Part shown: positions 18,586-26,670 of the stretch, piece by piece
Layout: each line of letters starts with the position of its first letter
How positions within the stretch are numbered: the stretch's first letter is position 1
From: Maribacter_C sp947494565
GTDB lineage: Bacteria > Bacteroidota > Bacteroidia > Flavobacteriales > Flavobacteriaceae
Length of the DNA: 64,000 nucleotides
Reading direction: 5' to 3'
Assembly: GCF_047345415.1 (NCBI RefSeq)
Contig: NZ_JBLFEP010000006.1
Coordinates: forward strand, 409,828-473,827
Program-made: the position numbers and the translations under genes
Notes under the pieces: model-generated
The model's database searches: none
Seen by the model: the letters and a program-made list of their open reading frames with translations, nothing else
Told to the model about the DNA's origin: nothing

Positions 18586-19350
18586 CTAACGTATATTTGA
18601 AACAAAGGCTGAAATAGAATCTACGCCATTTGCTGTCAAATGTTGGATGAAAGCTGATCCGATAATGGCGCCCTTAGCTTGTTTGGTCGCTTGTTGAAAG
18701 GTTAGGGCGTCTTTGATCCCAAAACCCACGATTTGAGGATTTTTTAAATTCATTTGACCGATGCGTTCAAAATAATCGGTTTGCGTATCCCCAAAACCTG
18801 ATTTTGAACCGGTAACACTTGCCGAGCTTACCATATAGATAAAACCAGTAGAGGAGCTATCTATTTGCCTAACTCTTTCCGTACTGGTCTGAGGAGTAAT
18901 TAAAAAGATATTTATAAGTCCATATGCGGTGAAAATAGCTTCATAGTCCTTTTTGTACACATCTAGCGGCAAATCTGGCATAATGATTCCATCGATACCG
19001 ATATCATGACATTTTTTACAGAACGCCTCAACCCCATATTGTAACATCGGATTGAAATACCCCATTACGATCAAAGGAATGGAAACGCTTTTTCGAATGT
19101 TCTTCAATTGCTCGAACAGCCGTTCGGTGGTCATGCCATTTTTCAAGGCCACAGTAGAGCTCTCTTGAATGGTAGGGCCGTCTGCCAAGGGGTCACTGAA
19201 AGGCAAGCCTATCTCGATCATATCGACACCACTACGTTCTAAATCTTGAATGATTTGAACCGTATCATCTAGTGCTGGGTAGCCTGCGGTGAAGTATATG
19301 GAAAGCAGTTTTTTATTTCCCTGTAGTTTTTGATTTATTCTGTTCATCAT
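18586..19350 (-). CDS. trpA: Tryptophan synthase alpha chain
   Basis: Cleaves indole-3-glycerol phosphate to indole and glyceraldehyde 3-phosphate and passes indole to TrpB. The 254-residue TIM barrel contains the active-site segment DMIEIGLPFSDPLADGPTIQ (catalytic Glu and Asp), MVSSASVTG, and the phosphate-binding GFGIKD. The start overlaps the trpB stop by 4 bp (ATGA), so the two are translationally coupled. It is the last gene of the trp operon. No strong terminator was seen behind it. Confidence 0.96.
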   Translation of the reverse strand: MMNRINQKLQGNKKLLSIYFTAGYPALDDTVQIIQDLERSGVDMIEIGLPFSDPLADGPTIQESSTVALKNGMTTERLFEQLKNIRKSVSIPLIVMGYFNPMLQYGVEAFCKKCHDIGIDGIIMPDLPLDVYKKDYEAIFTAYGLINIFLITPQTSTERVRQIDSSSTGFIYMVSSASVTGSKSGFGDTQTDYFERIGQMNLKNPQIVGFGIKDALTFQQATKQAKGAIIGSAFIQHLTANGVDSISAFVSNIR

Positions 19351-20531
19351 GCGAGCTTGAAATAGTCTATATATGTATTTAAATCCTTATCACCACGACC
19401 AGATAAGCTGATAACGATCACATCATCGGCTTCGAATTTTTTATGTTGAAAAATGGCAAAGGCATGTCCGGTTTCAATGGCGGGAATGATACCTTCCAAT
19501 TGTGATAGTTCCAAACCAGCAGTCATGGCTTCATCATCGGTGGCAGAATAGAATTCCGCTCGGCCAGATTGATATAAATGGGAATGCATTGGCCCAACTC
19601 CAGGATAATCCAATCCTGCGGAAATAGAATAAGGCTCTGTTATTTGTCCGTCCGTAGTTTGCATCAACATGGTCTTACAGCCGTGTATGATACCCACTTT
19701 GCCCAGTGCGGAAGTTGCGGCACTTTCCCCGGTCTCGATTCCTTTTCCGGCAGCCTCTACGGCGATGATCCCAACTTCTTCCTCATCTAGAAAATGGTAG
19801 TAGGTACCTGCCGCATTACTTCCCCCTCCAATACAAGCGACTACATAATCAGGGTTTTCCCGTCCTTCTTTTTCTTTCAATTGCCACTTGATTTCCTCCG
19901 AAATGACAGACTGGAAACGGGTTACCATATCGGGGTAAGGGTGCGGGCCGATGGCCGATCCAATGATATAATGGGTGTCTACCGGATTGTTGATCCAGTC
20001 GCGAATGGCCTCATTTGTAGCATCTTTTAAGGTACGACTTCCAGATAGGGCAGGACGCACCTCGGCGCCCAACATTTTCATTCGCGCTACATTTGGGGCT
20101 TGACGCGCAATGTCTATTTCACCCATATATACAACACATTCAATGCCCATTAAAGCACAAACCGTGGCCGTAGCCACCCCGTGTTGACCTGCACCTGTTT
20201 CTGCAATAATTCTGGTTTTTCCCAACTTCTTTGCCATCAAAATCTGTCCGATTGTGTTGTTGACTTTATGGGCCCCCGTGTGGTTTAGGTCCTCACGTTT
20301 CAAGTAGATTTTGCACCCATGTTTTTCGGAAAGGCGTTTGGCATAATAGAGTGGTGAAGGCCGCCCTACGTAATCTTTGAGAAGTTGATGGAATTCTTTT
20401 TGAAAAGAATCGGCATACATGAACTCCAAATACTTTTGACGTAACTCTTCAACATTAGGGTAGAGCATTTCAGGAATAAAAGCCCCTCCGAACTCCCCGT
20501 AATATCCTCTTTCATCTGCGTGATATCTCAT
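19347..20531 (-). CDS. trpB: Tryptophan synthase beta chain
   Basis: PLP enzyme that condenses indole with serine to tryptophan, working as an alpha2-beta2 complex with TrpA. The 394 residues include GEFGGAFIPEML at the N-terminus, the PLP lysine in HTGAHKVNNTIGQ, ETGAGQHGVA, the phosphate-binding CIGGGSNAAG, and SGRGDKD at the C-terminus. The start MRYHADERGYYGEFGG fits the short-form TrpB1 family. It is 45 bp after trpF. Confidence 0.97.
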   Translation of the reverse strand: MRYHADERGYYGEFGGAFIPEMLYPNVEELRQKYLEFMYADSFQKEFHQLLKDYVGRPSPLYYAKRLSEKHGCKIYLKREDLNHTGAHKVNNTIGQILMAKKLGKTRIIAETGAGQHGVATATVCALMGIECVVYMGEIDIARQAPNVARMKMLGAEVRPALSGSRTLKDATNEAIRDWINNPVDTHYIIGSAIGPHPYPDMVTRFQSVISEEIKWQLKEKEGRENPDYVVACIGGGSNAAGTYYHFLDEEEVGIIAVEAAGKGIETGESAATSALGKVGIIHGCKTMLMQTTDGQITEPYSISAGLDYPGVGPMHSHLYQSGRAEFYSATDDEAMTAGLELSQLEGIIPAIETGHAFAIFQHKKFEADDVIVISLSGRGDKDLNTYIDYFKLA

Positions 20532-20576
20532 AATTTTCAGTATTCAGTAAATAATTATTGATGATCAGTTGCCTGT

Positions 20577-21272
20577 TTATCGTGCTTTAGTGTTATTTGT
20601 CTGTATTGCTTTTTGTAAGGTTTTCAGTTCTTCAATATTTTTTAATCCGGGTTCGGTCTCGAATTTGCTATTGACATCGATAGCGTGGCAAAACCGGGCC
20701 TCAGGACGTTTCATGAATTCCTTGATGGATATCATCTCCTCTAAACCTATACCGCCGCTCAAAAAATAAGGTTTGGTAGAGGGGTATCTTTGCAAAACTT
20801 CCCAATTGAAGGTGTATCCATTTCCTCCTGGAAGTTTTCCCTTGGTGTCGAACAGGTAGTAATCACAGACATCCTCAAAATGGTTTAATTTACCAAAGTC
20901 AAAGTCATCTTGTATCGAAAACACTTTTACGATTTTTAGTTGCGGTATCGCTTTCTTCAGTTCGTCACAAAATGCCGGTGTTTCACTTCCGTGCAATTGG
21001 GCGTACAATAATCCATAGGTTTTTGTTTTTTCGGCGATTTCCAAAATTGTGGCGTCGACAAAGACTCCGACTTTTTTTATGCTATGTGGAATAGAGGGCA
21101 TTTCTCCCTCAAAATAACGTCGCGAAGGTTCCCAGAATATAAAACCTAAGTAATCTGGCTTCAAGGCCGCTACTTCTCCAGTGTTTTTATTCATGCCGCA
21201 AACCTTTAACTTCAGGGAAACAGTACCTTCTTTAAGGGACGTCGCGTCTTTATTTGAATAATAATAGTCCAC
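20577..21272 (-). CDS. trpF: Phosphoribosylanthranilate isomerase
   Basis: Amadori rearrangement of phosphoribosylanthranilate to CdRP, the third step of tryptophan synthesis. A 231-residue TIM barrel with LKLKVCGMN (catalytic Cys), YLGFIFWEPSRR, VGVFVD, QLHGSE, YFLSGGIG and AIDVNSKFE(T)EPGLK. The ATG at 21272 gives about 20 residues before the conserved KLKVCGM, longer than usual; no better start lies between, and this ATG is 2 bp from the trpC stop, which supports it. Confidence 0.93.
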   Translation of the reverse strand: MDYYYSNKDATSLKEGTVSLKLKVCGMNKNTGEVAALKPDYLGFIFWEPSRRYFEGEMPSIPHSIKKVGVFVDATILEIAEKTKTYGLLYAQLHGSETPAFCDELKKAIPQLKIVKVFSIQDDFDFGKLNHFEDVCDYYLFDTKGKLPGGNGYTFNWEVLQRYPSTKPYFLSGGIGLEEMISIKEFMKRPEARFCHAIDVNSKFETEPGLKNIEELKTLQKAIQTNNTKAR

Positions 21273-21274
21273 CG

Positions 21275-22057
21275 TTAGTCTAAATTTTGAATGAACGCTG
21301 CTGCACTTTCCGCAGGGTTTTTGGTTTTCATGAAATTTTCTCCAATGAGAAACCCTTCGTATCCAAAGGGTTTTAAATCTTGAATGGCATTAATTGAACT
21401 GATACCGCTCTCCGAAACTTTGACAAAATCCGTAGGAATCATATCCGCCAATGACTTACTGGTTTGCAAACTCACCTCGAAAGTTTTCAGATCACGGTTG
21501 TTCACCCCCAACATATCCAAACTGGGCATTATCGATTTATGTAACTCGGCTTCATTATGCACTTCTAAGAGGACTTCTAAGTCCAAACTTTTGGAAAGCT
21601 CCGAAAACACCTTGATTTCTTCCCTTGACAATACTGCCGCAATGAGCAGAATGACATCGGCACCATGGGCTTTGGCCTCCACTAGTTGATACTCATTAAC
21701 AATAAACTCTTTTCGTAGCAAGGGAATATTCACAGCCGCCCTGGCCAGCACTAAATCTTCTAATGAACCTCCAAAGTATTTGATATCGGTCAGCACGCTC
21801 ATACCACAAACACCTGCCTTTTGATATCCTTTAGCGACCTGAGCCACGTTAGTAAGCTGACTGATGGTTCCTTTTGAGGGGGAACGTCTTTTGTGCTCGG
21901 CAATAATTCCGGAAGTGCTATTTCGTAATGCTTTTACCAAAGAATGGGTGTTCCTTTCAAATAAAACGGAAGCCTCCAATTGCTTTGTTGGAATAATCGA
22001 TTTTTTCAACGCGACCTCTTTGCGTTTGTCCGCTATGATTTTATCTAAAATGTTCAT
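21275..22057 (-). CDS. trpC: Indole-3-glycerol phosphate synthase
   Basis: Ring closure of CdRP to indole-3-glycerol phosphate. 260 residues with IIAEHKRRSPSKG (catalytic Lys), SVLTDIKYFGGS, LLRKEFIVNEYQ, DVILLIAAVL, LGVNNRDLKTFEV and SESGIS. It is not fused to TrpF, as it is in enterics. It is 35 bp after trpD and followed 2 bp later by trpF. Confidence 0.96.
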   Translation of the reverse strand: MNILDKIIADKRKEVALKKSIIPTKQLEASVLFERNTHSLVKALRNSTSGIIAEHKRRSPSKGTISQLTNVAQVAKGYQKAGVCGMSVLTDIKYFGGSLEDLVLARAAVNIPLLRKEFIVNEYQLVEAKAHGADVILLIAAVLSREEIKVFSELSKSLDLEVLLEVHNEAELHKSIMPSLDMLGVNNRDLKTFEVSLQTSKSLADMIPTDFVKVSESGISSINAIQDLKPFGYEGFLIGENFMKTKNPAESAAAFIQNLD

Positions 22058-22092
22058 TTCTCTACTTTACGCACCTTTTTAGTATAGGGCAA

Positions 22093-23085
22093 TCAGTTAC
22101 TCAACTCTTGTAATTTCCGCAAGGCTTTTAACCCGCTTCCGTTCAACAAAGATTCCTTTGCTTTTTCGAACCCTTCTTTCACGCTTATATTTTCGACCGT
22201 TGCAATGGCGACACCGGCATTGGCGCAGACAACATTGTTCTGGGCTTCGGTACCTTTCGCCTGCAAAACATCCAGAAATATCTGGGCCGATCCTTCAATG
22301 CTCTCACCCCCTATAATATCGATTTGTCGAATGGGGGAAATCCCAAAATCGGCCGGGGTCAACATGCCTTCCGATTGGTTTGAAATGGTTTTTGTATTTC
22401 CGGTCAGAGAGATTTCGTCATAACCATCCAAGGCATGCAGTACGGTAAAATTCTTGTCGGTATTTTGATAGAGGTATCCGTACATACGGGCCAGTTCCAA
22501 GTTGAAAACCCCTACCATTTGATTCTTTGGAAAGGCAGGATTCACCATAGGTCCCAACATATTGAAAAAGGTTTTTACGCCAAGCTCCCTTCGAATGGGG
22601 GCGACATTTTTCATGGCAGGATGAAAGAGAGGGGCGTGCAAAACGCAAATTCCGGCTTCGTCGATGGATTTCTCTAAGAAGTCCGCCTCATTACTGAATT
22701 TGATACCCAAAAACTCCATCACGTTGCTACTTCCACATTTTGAGGAAACCCCATAATTGCCGTGTTTGGTCACTTTCACTCCGGCCCCTGCCGTTACAAA
22801 GGATGCCAAGGTTGAAATATTGAAGGTGTCTTTTCCGTCACCTCCCGTACCGCAAAGGTCTATGGGATTATAGGCGGAAAGATCAACGGCTAAGCACAGT
22901 TCTAAAAGCGCATCGCGGAAACCCTCTAATTCTTCTATGGTAATACTGCGCATCATATAAACGGTCAAGAAGGCCGCAATTTGACTGGTGTTGTATTCGC
23001 CTTTGGCAATATTCACCAAAATTTGTTTCGCATCTTCTTTCGAGAGGATGTCGTGATTGATCAGTTTGTTGAGTGTTTCTTTCAT
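22093..23085 (-). CDS. trpD: Anthranilate phosphoribosyltransferase
   Basis: Transfers phosphoribosyl from PRPP to anthranilate. I started at the ATG at 23085 (MKETLNKLINHDILSKEDA, 330 residues); an in-frame ATG 30 bases upstream adds an atypical MQEWNIKFLV. Motifs: DLCGTGGDGKDTFNIST (PRPP loop), KHGNYGVSSKCGSSNVMEFLG, and NMLGPMVNP. It follows trpG by 88 bp, a gap that contains a small hairpin. Confidence 0.96.
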   Translation of the reverse strand: MKETLNKLINHDILSKEDAKQILVNIAKGEYNTSQIAAFLTVYMMRSITIEELEGFRDALLELCLAVDLSAYNPIDLCGTGGDGKDTFNISTLASFVTAGAGVKVTKHGNYGVSSKCGSSNVMEFLGIKFSNEADFLEKSIDEAGICVLHAPLFHPAMKNVAPIRRELGVKTFFNMLGPMVNPAFPKNQMVGVFNLELARMYGYLYQNTDKNFTVLHALDGYDEISLTGNTKTISNQSEGMLTPADFGISPIRQIDIIGGESIEGSAQIFLDVLQAKGTEAQNNVVCANAGVAIATVENISVKEGFEKAKESLLNGSGLKALRKLQELSN

Positions 23086-23101
23086 CACTAGAAATTTTAT
23101 G

Positions 23102-23120
23102 TTCCATTCTTGCAATGGAA
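23102..23120 (-). repeat. Intercistronic hairpin between trpG and trpD
   Basis: TTCCATT and AATGGAA form a perfect 7-bp stem with a 5-base loop inside the operon. No T-run follows in the direction of transcription, so a terminator is unlikely. It may affect mRNA stability or may be chance. Confidence 0.35.
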
Positions 23121-23173
23121 AATGCCTTTATCTTACAGGAAGACCCTTGCCTATAATTGAGCACCAAATCAAT

Positions 23174-23737
23174 TTAATTCTTCAACCAATTCTCCAGAAT
23201 CTTTTTTCCTTCAGGTGTTAAAACCGATTCTGGGTGAAATTGAACTGCACACACGTCATATTCTTTATGTCGCAAAGACATGACCTGTCCGTTTTTATCA
23301 AAAGAAGTCGCCTCAAGCATTTCAGGTAGTTCTGGATGAACCACCCATGAGTGGTACCGACCGACCTCGATTTCCTTAGGTATTCCTTCAAATAATTTAT
23401 CTTCTTTCGCAATCGTTATTTTTGTGGCGATGCCATGATATACCTCATCCAAATTAATCAGTGAGCCACCAAATACCTCTGCTATGGCCTGTTGCCCTAG
23501 GCATACACCGAATATACTCTTCCGAGGCGCATATTTGTTAATAATCGCCTTCAAGAGCCCCGCTTCCTCAGGTATTCCTGGTCCTGGCGAGAGTACGATT
23601 TTATCAAATGCATCGACTTCATCAAGGGTTAGTTGGTCATTGCGTTTCACGATAACTTCACAATCCAGATCTTCGAGATAATGCACGAGATTGTAGGTAA
23701 AACTATCGTAATTGTCTATAACAAGTATCTTCTTCAT
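23174..23737 (-). CDS. trpG: Anthranilate synthase component II (glutamine amidotransferase)
   Basis: Supplies ammonia from glutamine to TrpE. Started at 23737 (MKKILVIDNYDSFTYNLVHY, 187 residues) rather than an in-frame ATG 24 bases upstream that lies inside trpE. The class I amidotransferase triad is visible: Cys in GVCLGQQA, His and Glu in VQFHPESV. The start is 1 bp from the trpE stop, so the two are coupled. Not fused to TrpD. Confidence 0.96.
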   Translation of the reverse strand: MKKILVIDNYDSFTYNLVHYLEDLDCEVIVKRNDQLTLDEVDAFDKIVLSPGPGIPEEAGLLKAIINKYAPRKSIFGVCLGQQAIAEVFGGSLINLDEVYHGIATKITIAKEDKLFEGIPKEIEVGRYHSWVVHPELPEMLEATSFDKNGQVMSLRHKEYDVCAVQFHPESVLTPEGKKILENWLKN

Positions 23738-23738
23738 C

Positions 23739-25136
23739 TTAAATCGTTTCTGCAATTTCAAGAGCTTTGGTCAATGCCCCCAGTTTGTTATAGGTCTCCT
23801 GCAATTCGTCTTCGGCATTTGATGCGGCCACCAGACCTGCGCCAGCTTGGTAATGGAGCTCATGGTTTTTGCTCAGAAAAGTTCGAATCATTATCGCATG
23901 ATTGAAATTTCCACTAAAATCCATAAAGCCGATTGCGCCACCATAATATCCACGACTTGTTTTTTCATACTTTTCGATTAGTTGCATTGCCATATGCTTA
24001 GGTGCTCCGCTCAACGTTCCTGCCGGAAATGTATCCGCGACCACCTTCATCGTTGCAATATCCTTTTTCTTTTTGCCGGTCACTTTTGACACTAAGTGAA
24101 TCACATGAGAGAAGAATTGTACTTCGCGATAGTTGGCCACTTCTACCATATTGCCATTTCGGCTCAGATCGTTTCTGGCTAGATCGACCAACATCACATG
24201 TTCACTATTTTCCTTATCGTCTTCGGTAAGTTGTTTGGCTAGAATAGCATCTTGTTCATCATTACCGGTGCGCTTAAAAGTTCCGGCGATAGGGTGAATT
24301 TCCGCCTTACCGTTTTGAACGATCAGTTGTGCCTCGGGAGAACTTCCAAATATTTTAAAATCCCCATAATCAAAATAGAATAGATAAGGTGAAGGGTTCA
24401 CCGAGCGCAGGGCTCTGTATACGTTGAATTCATCTCCTTTGAAACCTTGTGAGAATCGTCGCGATAAAACCAATTGAAACACGTCGCCACGCTGACAATG
24501 CTTTTTGGCCAATTCCACATGCTCTTTGTATTCTTCATCCCTTAAGTTGGAGGATACTGTTCCGTCCATGGTAAAATTGTAGGACGCAAAGTTCTTGACA
24601 TTTAGAATCTGTTCGATTTCCGGAATATTGTTTTCCGATTCAAAGCAATGTGCAAAGATATAGGCTTCGTTCTTGAAGTGATTGATGGCAATGATGTTCT
24701 GGTACACCGCATAATAGATATCCGGAATTTGAATGGTACCCTCCTTTTTTTCAAGCGCCACGCTTTCATAATACCGAACCGCATCATAGGCCATATAGCC
24801 AAATAGCCCATTATTTATGAACTTAAAATCACTTTTTCCTGTATCAAAACGTTGACTGAAATCATGAATCACTTGTACCACGTCGGTTTGCGGGTCGATT
24901 TTTATTTCGTCTGACGAACCATCGGGAAACTGTCGGGATATTATCTCATTCTCCACTTTAAAAGAGGCAATGGGATTACAGCAGATATACGAAAAACTGT
25001 TATCGTTGGCATGGTAGTCACTACTTTCCAAAAGGATGCTATTCGGAAATCGATCTCTAATCTTCAGATAGACACTTACAGGAGTGATGGTGTCCGCTAA
25101 TATTTTTCGGTAATGTGATTGTAATTTGTATTTCAT
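23739..25136 (-). CDS. trpE: Anthranilate synthase component I
   Basis: Converts chorismate to anthranilate with TrpG. 465 residues with the N-terminal tryptophan-binding region (LLESSDY, related to the LLES element of feedback-sensitive enzymes) and the C-terminal chorismate-binding domain: SRRFSQGF, SPEAQL, HPIAGTFKRTGN, HVMLVDLARNDLSRN, FPAGTLSGAPK and YYGGAIGFMDFSGN. It is the first structural gene of trpEGDCFBA, preceded by the attenuator. Feedback inhibition by tryptophan is likely from the LLES motif. Confidence 0.96.
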   Translation of the reverse strand: MKYKLQSHYRKILADTITPVSVYLKIRDRFPNSILLESSDYHANDNSFSYICCNPIASFKVENEIISRQFPDGSSDEIKIDPQTDVVQVIHDFSQRFDTGKSDFKFINNGLFGYMAYDAVRYYESVALEKKEGTIQIPDIYYAVYQNIIAINHFKNEAYIFAHCFESENNIPEIEQILNVKNFASYNFTMDGTVSSNLRDEEYKEHVELAKKHCQRGDVFQLVLSRRFSQGFKGDEFNVYRALRSVNPSPYLFYFDYGDFKIFGSSPEAQLIVQNGKAEIHPIAGTFKRTGNDEQDAILAKQLTEDDKENSEHVMLVDLARNDLSRNGNMVEVANYREVQFFSHVIHLVSKVTGKKKKDIATMKVVADTFPAGTLSGAPKHMAMQLIEKYEKTSRGYYGGAIGFMDFSGNFNHAIMIRTFLSKNHELHYQAGAGLVAASNAEDELQETYNKLGALTKALEIAETI

Positions 25137-25146
25137 CTGATGCTAT

Positions 25147-25180
25147 AAAAAGAGTAAGGCTTGTCGTGATGACAAGCCTT
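25147..25180 (-). terminator. Attenuator terminator of the trp operon
   Basis: On the minus strand a perfect 10-bp stem (AAGGCTTGTC, loop ATCAC, GACAAGCCTT) is followed by ACTC and TTTTT, ending 10 bp before the trpE ATG. A competing antiterminator can form: TCGTGA (25214-25209) with TCACGA (25169-25164), and AAGC (25205-25202) with GCTT (25177-25174). This would use the 5' arm and loop of the terminator. Confidence 0.8.
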
Positions 25181-25208
25181 ATATAGTTTTACTACAATGA
25201 TGCTTAGC

Positions 25209-25265
25209 TCACGATAACTTTCGAGAGTTAGACCACCACCATGTATTATTTCGTAATTCAATCAT
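25209..25265 (-). CDS. trpL: trp leader peptide with three tandem Trp codons
   Basis: An 18-residue frame, MIELRNNTWWWSNSRKLS, with TGG TGG TGG at 25241-25233 and a TGA at 25211-25209. It lies between the trp promoter and the attenuator terminator, as in enteric trpL. Segment 1 (CTCTCG, 25227-25222), just after the Trp codons, can pair with CGTGAG (25213-25208), completing a 1:2, 2:3, 3:4 set of alternative stems. Ribosome stalling at the Trp codons would free segment 2 to form the antiterminator. The ATG is only 7 bases after the -7 element, so the transcript may begin at or within a few bases of the start codon. Confidence 0.82.
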   Translation of the reverse strand: MIELRNNTWWWSNSRKLS

Positions 25266-25272
25266 TATGTGT

Positions 25273-25303
25273 CAAATATAGAAATCATTTTTTTTGCCTA
25301 CAA
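25273..25303 (-). promoter_or_regulatory. Promoter of the trp operon
   Basis: TTG (25303-25301), a 20-bp spacer and TATATTTG (25280-25273) on the minus strand match the Bacteroidota housekeeping consensus. The stretch 25304-25415 beyond it holds nothing else I can support. Confidence 0.75.
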
Positions 25304-25415
25304 ATGAAATGCCGATAAAAAGAAATCCGATGTCATGATGATTATTTTAATAGGTACGGCATCAGGCTATAATTTGAAGTTCTAAGGTCTTCGGTCGTCC
25401 CTATTTTCAAGAATC

Positions 25416-25447
25416 AAAAAACCCCGCGCTTCAAATGAAACACGGGG
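25416..25447 (-). terminator. Terminator of the marR-yceI operon
   Basis: On the minus strand CCCCGTGTTTC, loop ATTT and GAAGCGCGGGG make an 11-bp stem (two G-U pairs) followed by TTTTTT. It lies 25 bp after the yceI stop. Confidence 0.85.
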
Positions 25448-25472
25448 CCGCTTAACTGTGAGGTCAAGTCTA

Positions 25473-26051
25473 CTAAAATTCTAAATCCACAACAAGATCG
25501 AACTCATCATAGATAGTTTTGTCTCCAAGGTTTTCAAAGAAACTACCAGAACCATACTTGACATCGTATTCTGCTCTGTCAACTTTCAAAGTGGCGGTCG
25601 CTTTACTTCCATATACGGATACATCAAAGGTAATAGGTTTAGTAATACCTTTTATAGTCAGGTCTCCGGTAACCTCGTACGAGTTCTTTCCAGAAGCCTT
25701 CACATTGGTGAAAACCAATTTGGAAGTTGGGTGATTGGCAACCCCGAAGAAATCGTCAGATTTCAGATGCCCCTCCAGCTTTCCTTTGTATTCACCTTCT
25801 AGATCGGTAGAAATCAAGGTAGGCATGTCGACCACGAATTCCCCACCGGTCAATTTATCGCCATCAAACAGCAATGCGCCCGATTTCAAATCGACGGTAC
25901 CAGTATGGGATCCGGTAACTTTGTACGCCTTCCACGTCACTTTGCTTGTTTCAGAATTTACTTCCTTTTTTTCACCCTCAACAGGTGTAGTTGCCGTTGC
26001 TGTTGCTCCGAATACTATAGCTAATGCTAAACTTAAAACTGTCTTTTTCAT
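25473..26051 (-). CDS. YceI family periplasmic lipid-binding protein
   Basis: A 192-residue exported protein (signal peptide MKKTVLSLALAIVFGATATA) with the YceI lipocalin-like fold. Typical segments are SKVTWKAYKVTGSHTGTVDLKSG, the mid-protein GEFVVDMPTLISTDLEG, LKSDDFFGVANHPTSKLVF and DLTIKGITKPITFDV. YceI proteins bind isoprenoid-type lipids in the periplasm; the ligand here is unknown. The gene is 37 bp downstream of a MarR-type regulator on the same strand, so it is probably the regulator's target in one operon. Confidence 0.92.
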   Translation of the reverse strand: MKKTVLSLALAIVFGATATATTPVEGEKKEVNSETSKVTWKAYKVTGSHTGTVDLKSGALLFDGDKLTGGEFVVDMPTLISTDLEGEYKGKLEGHLKSDDFFGVANHPTSKLVFTNVKASGKNSYEVTGDLTIKGITKPITFDVSVYGSKATATLKVDRAEYDVKYGSGSFFENLGDKTIYDEFDLVVDLEF

Positions 26052-26088
26052 GTTTGTAACTTAAATGTAATTAATTATTTGTGTTTAT

Positions 26089-26535
26089 TTAAAATTTATT
26101 GAACAATGCGTTCAGTTGTTCCAGTTCTTTTTTGGAGATGTTCTTCAAAATAGCCTTTTCCGCAATCGCCATGGCTACATCCATTTTCTTCAATACCTTA
26201 TCTCCCTCTTCGGTAATATTAATTTCTACTTTTCTACGGTTTGATGGGCAAACGATTCTATTGACATACCCTTTTAAAATTAATTTGTCTACCAAACGAG
26301 TGGTATTGCTCATTTTTGTGACCATTCGTTCGTTCAAGGTAGAAAGATGGGCGGGTTTCCCGTTTTGCCCCCTTAAGATGCGTAACACATTAAACTGCTG
26401 TAACGAGACGTCAAAGGGCTTCAATACACCTGAAATAGTCTCATTGATCTTGTTGTTGACCAACATGAAATGAATAATGGTCCTGCTCTCTAGCGGAATC
26501 TTTTTTTCGGTTTGTATGGTTTCTTCAACGTTCAT
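26089..26535 (-). CDS. MarR family transcriptional regulator
   Basis: A 148-residue winged-helix repressor. The helix-turn-helix and wing region spans about residues 50-110 (LSTLNERMVTKMSNTTRLVDKLILKGYVNR followed by the basic wing CPSNRRKVEINITEEG). First gene of a probable marR-yceI operon. The palindromes just upstream of the start overlap its own promoter, so autoregulation is likely. The inducing ligand is unknown. Confidence 0.9.
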   Translation of the reverse strand: MNVEETIQTEKKIPLESRTIIHFMLVNNKINETISGVLKPFDVSLQQFNVLRILRGQNGKPAHLSTLNERMVTKMSNTTRLVDKLILKGYVNRIVCPSNRRKVEINITEEGDKVLKKMDVAMAIAEKAILKNISKKELEQLNALFNKF

Positions 26536-26536
26536 G

Positions 26537-26560
26537 TTGTTACAATAATTGTATATACAA
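26537..26560. promoter_or_regulatory. Probable MarR operator (overlapping palindromes)
   Basis: Three overlapping inverted repeats built on TTGT/ACAA: TTGTTACAA (26537-26545), TACAATAATTGTA (26541-26553) and TTGTATATACAA (26549-26560). They cover the predicted transcription start and the edge of the -7 element of the marR promoter. Confidence 0.6.
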
Positions 26561-26587
26561 ATGTATGTCGATTTTCTTTCTGACCAA
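26558..26587 (-). promoter_or_regulatory. Promoter of marR-yceI
   Basis: On the minus strand TTG (26587-26585), a 19-bp spacer and TACATTTG (26565-26558) match the Bacteroidota consensus. The predicted leader is about 15-20 bases. Confidence 0.7.
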
Positions 26588-26670
26588 ATACAAAAGGTCT
26601 AATCTTTTGTTAATTTTTTAGGAAGGATATATGATCGAAAAGAAGTATTTTTGAAAGCAAAGATTCAGTT

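Noticed and set aside
18560..18586. Terminator behind trpA (GCACC...GTGC)
   Set aside because: The stem is only 4-5 bp and no T-run follows, so I could not support a terminator there.
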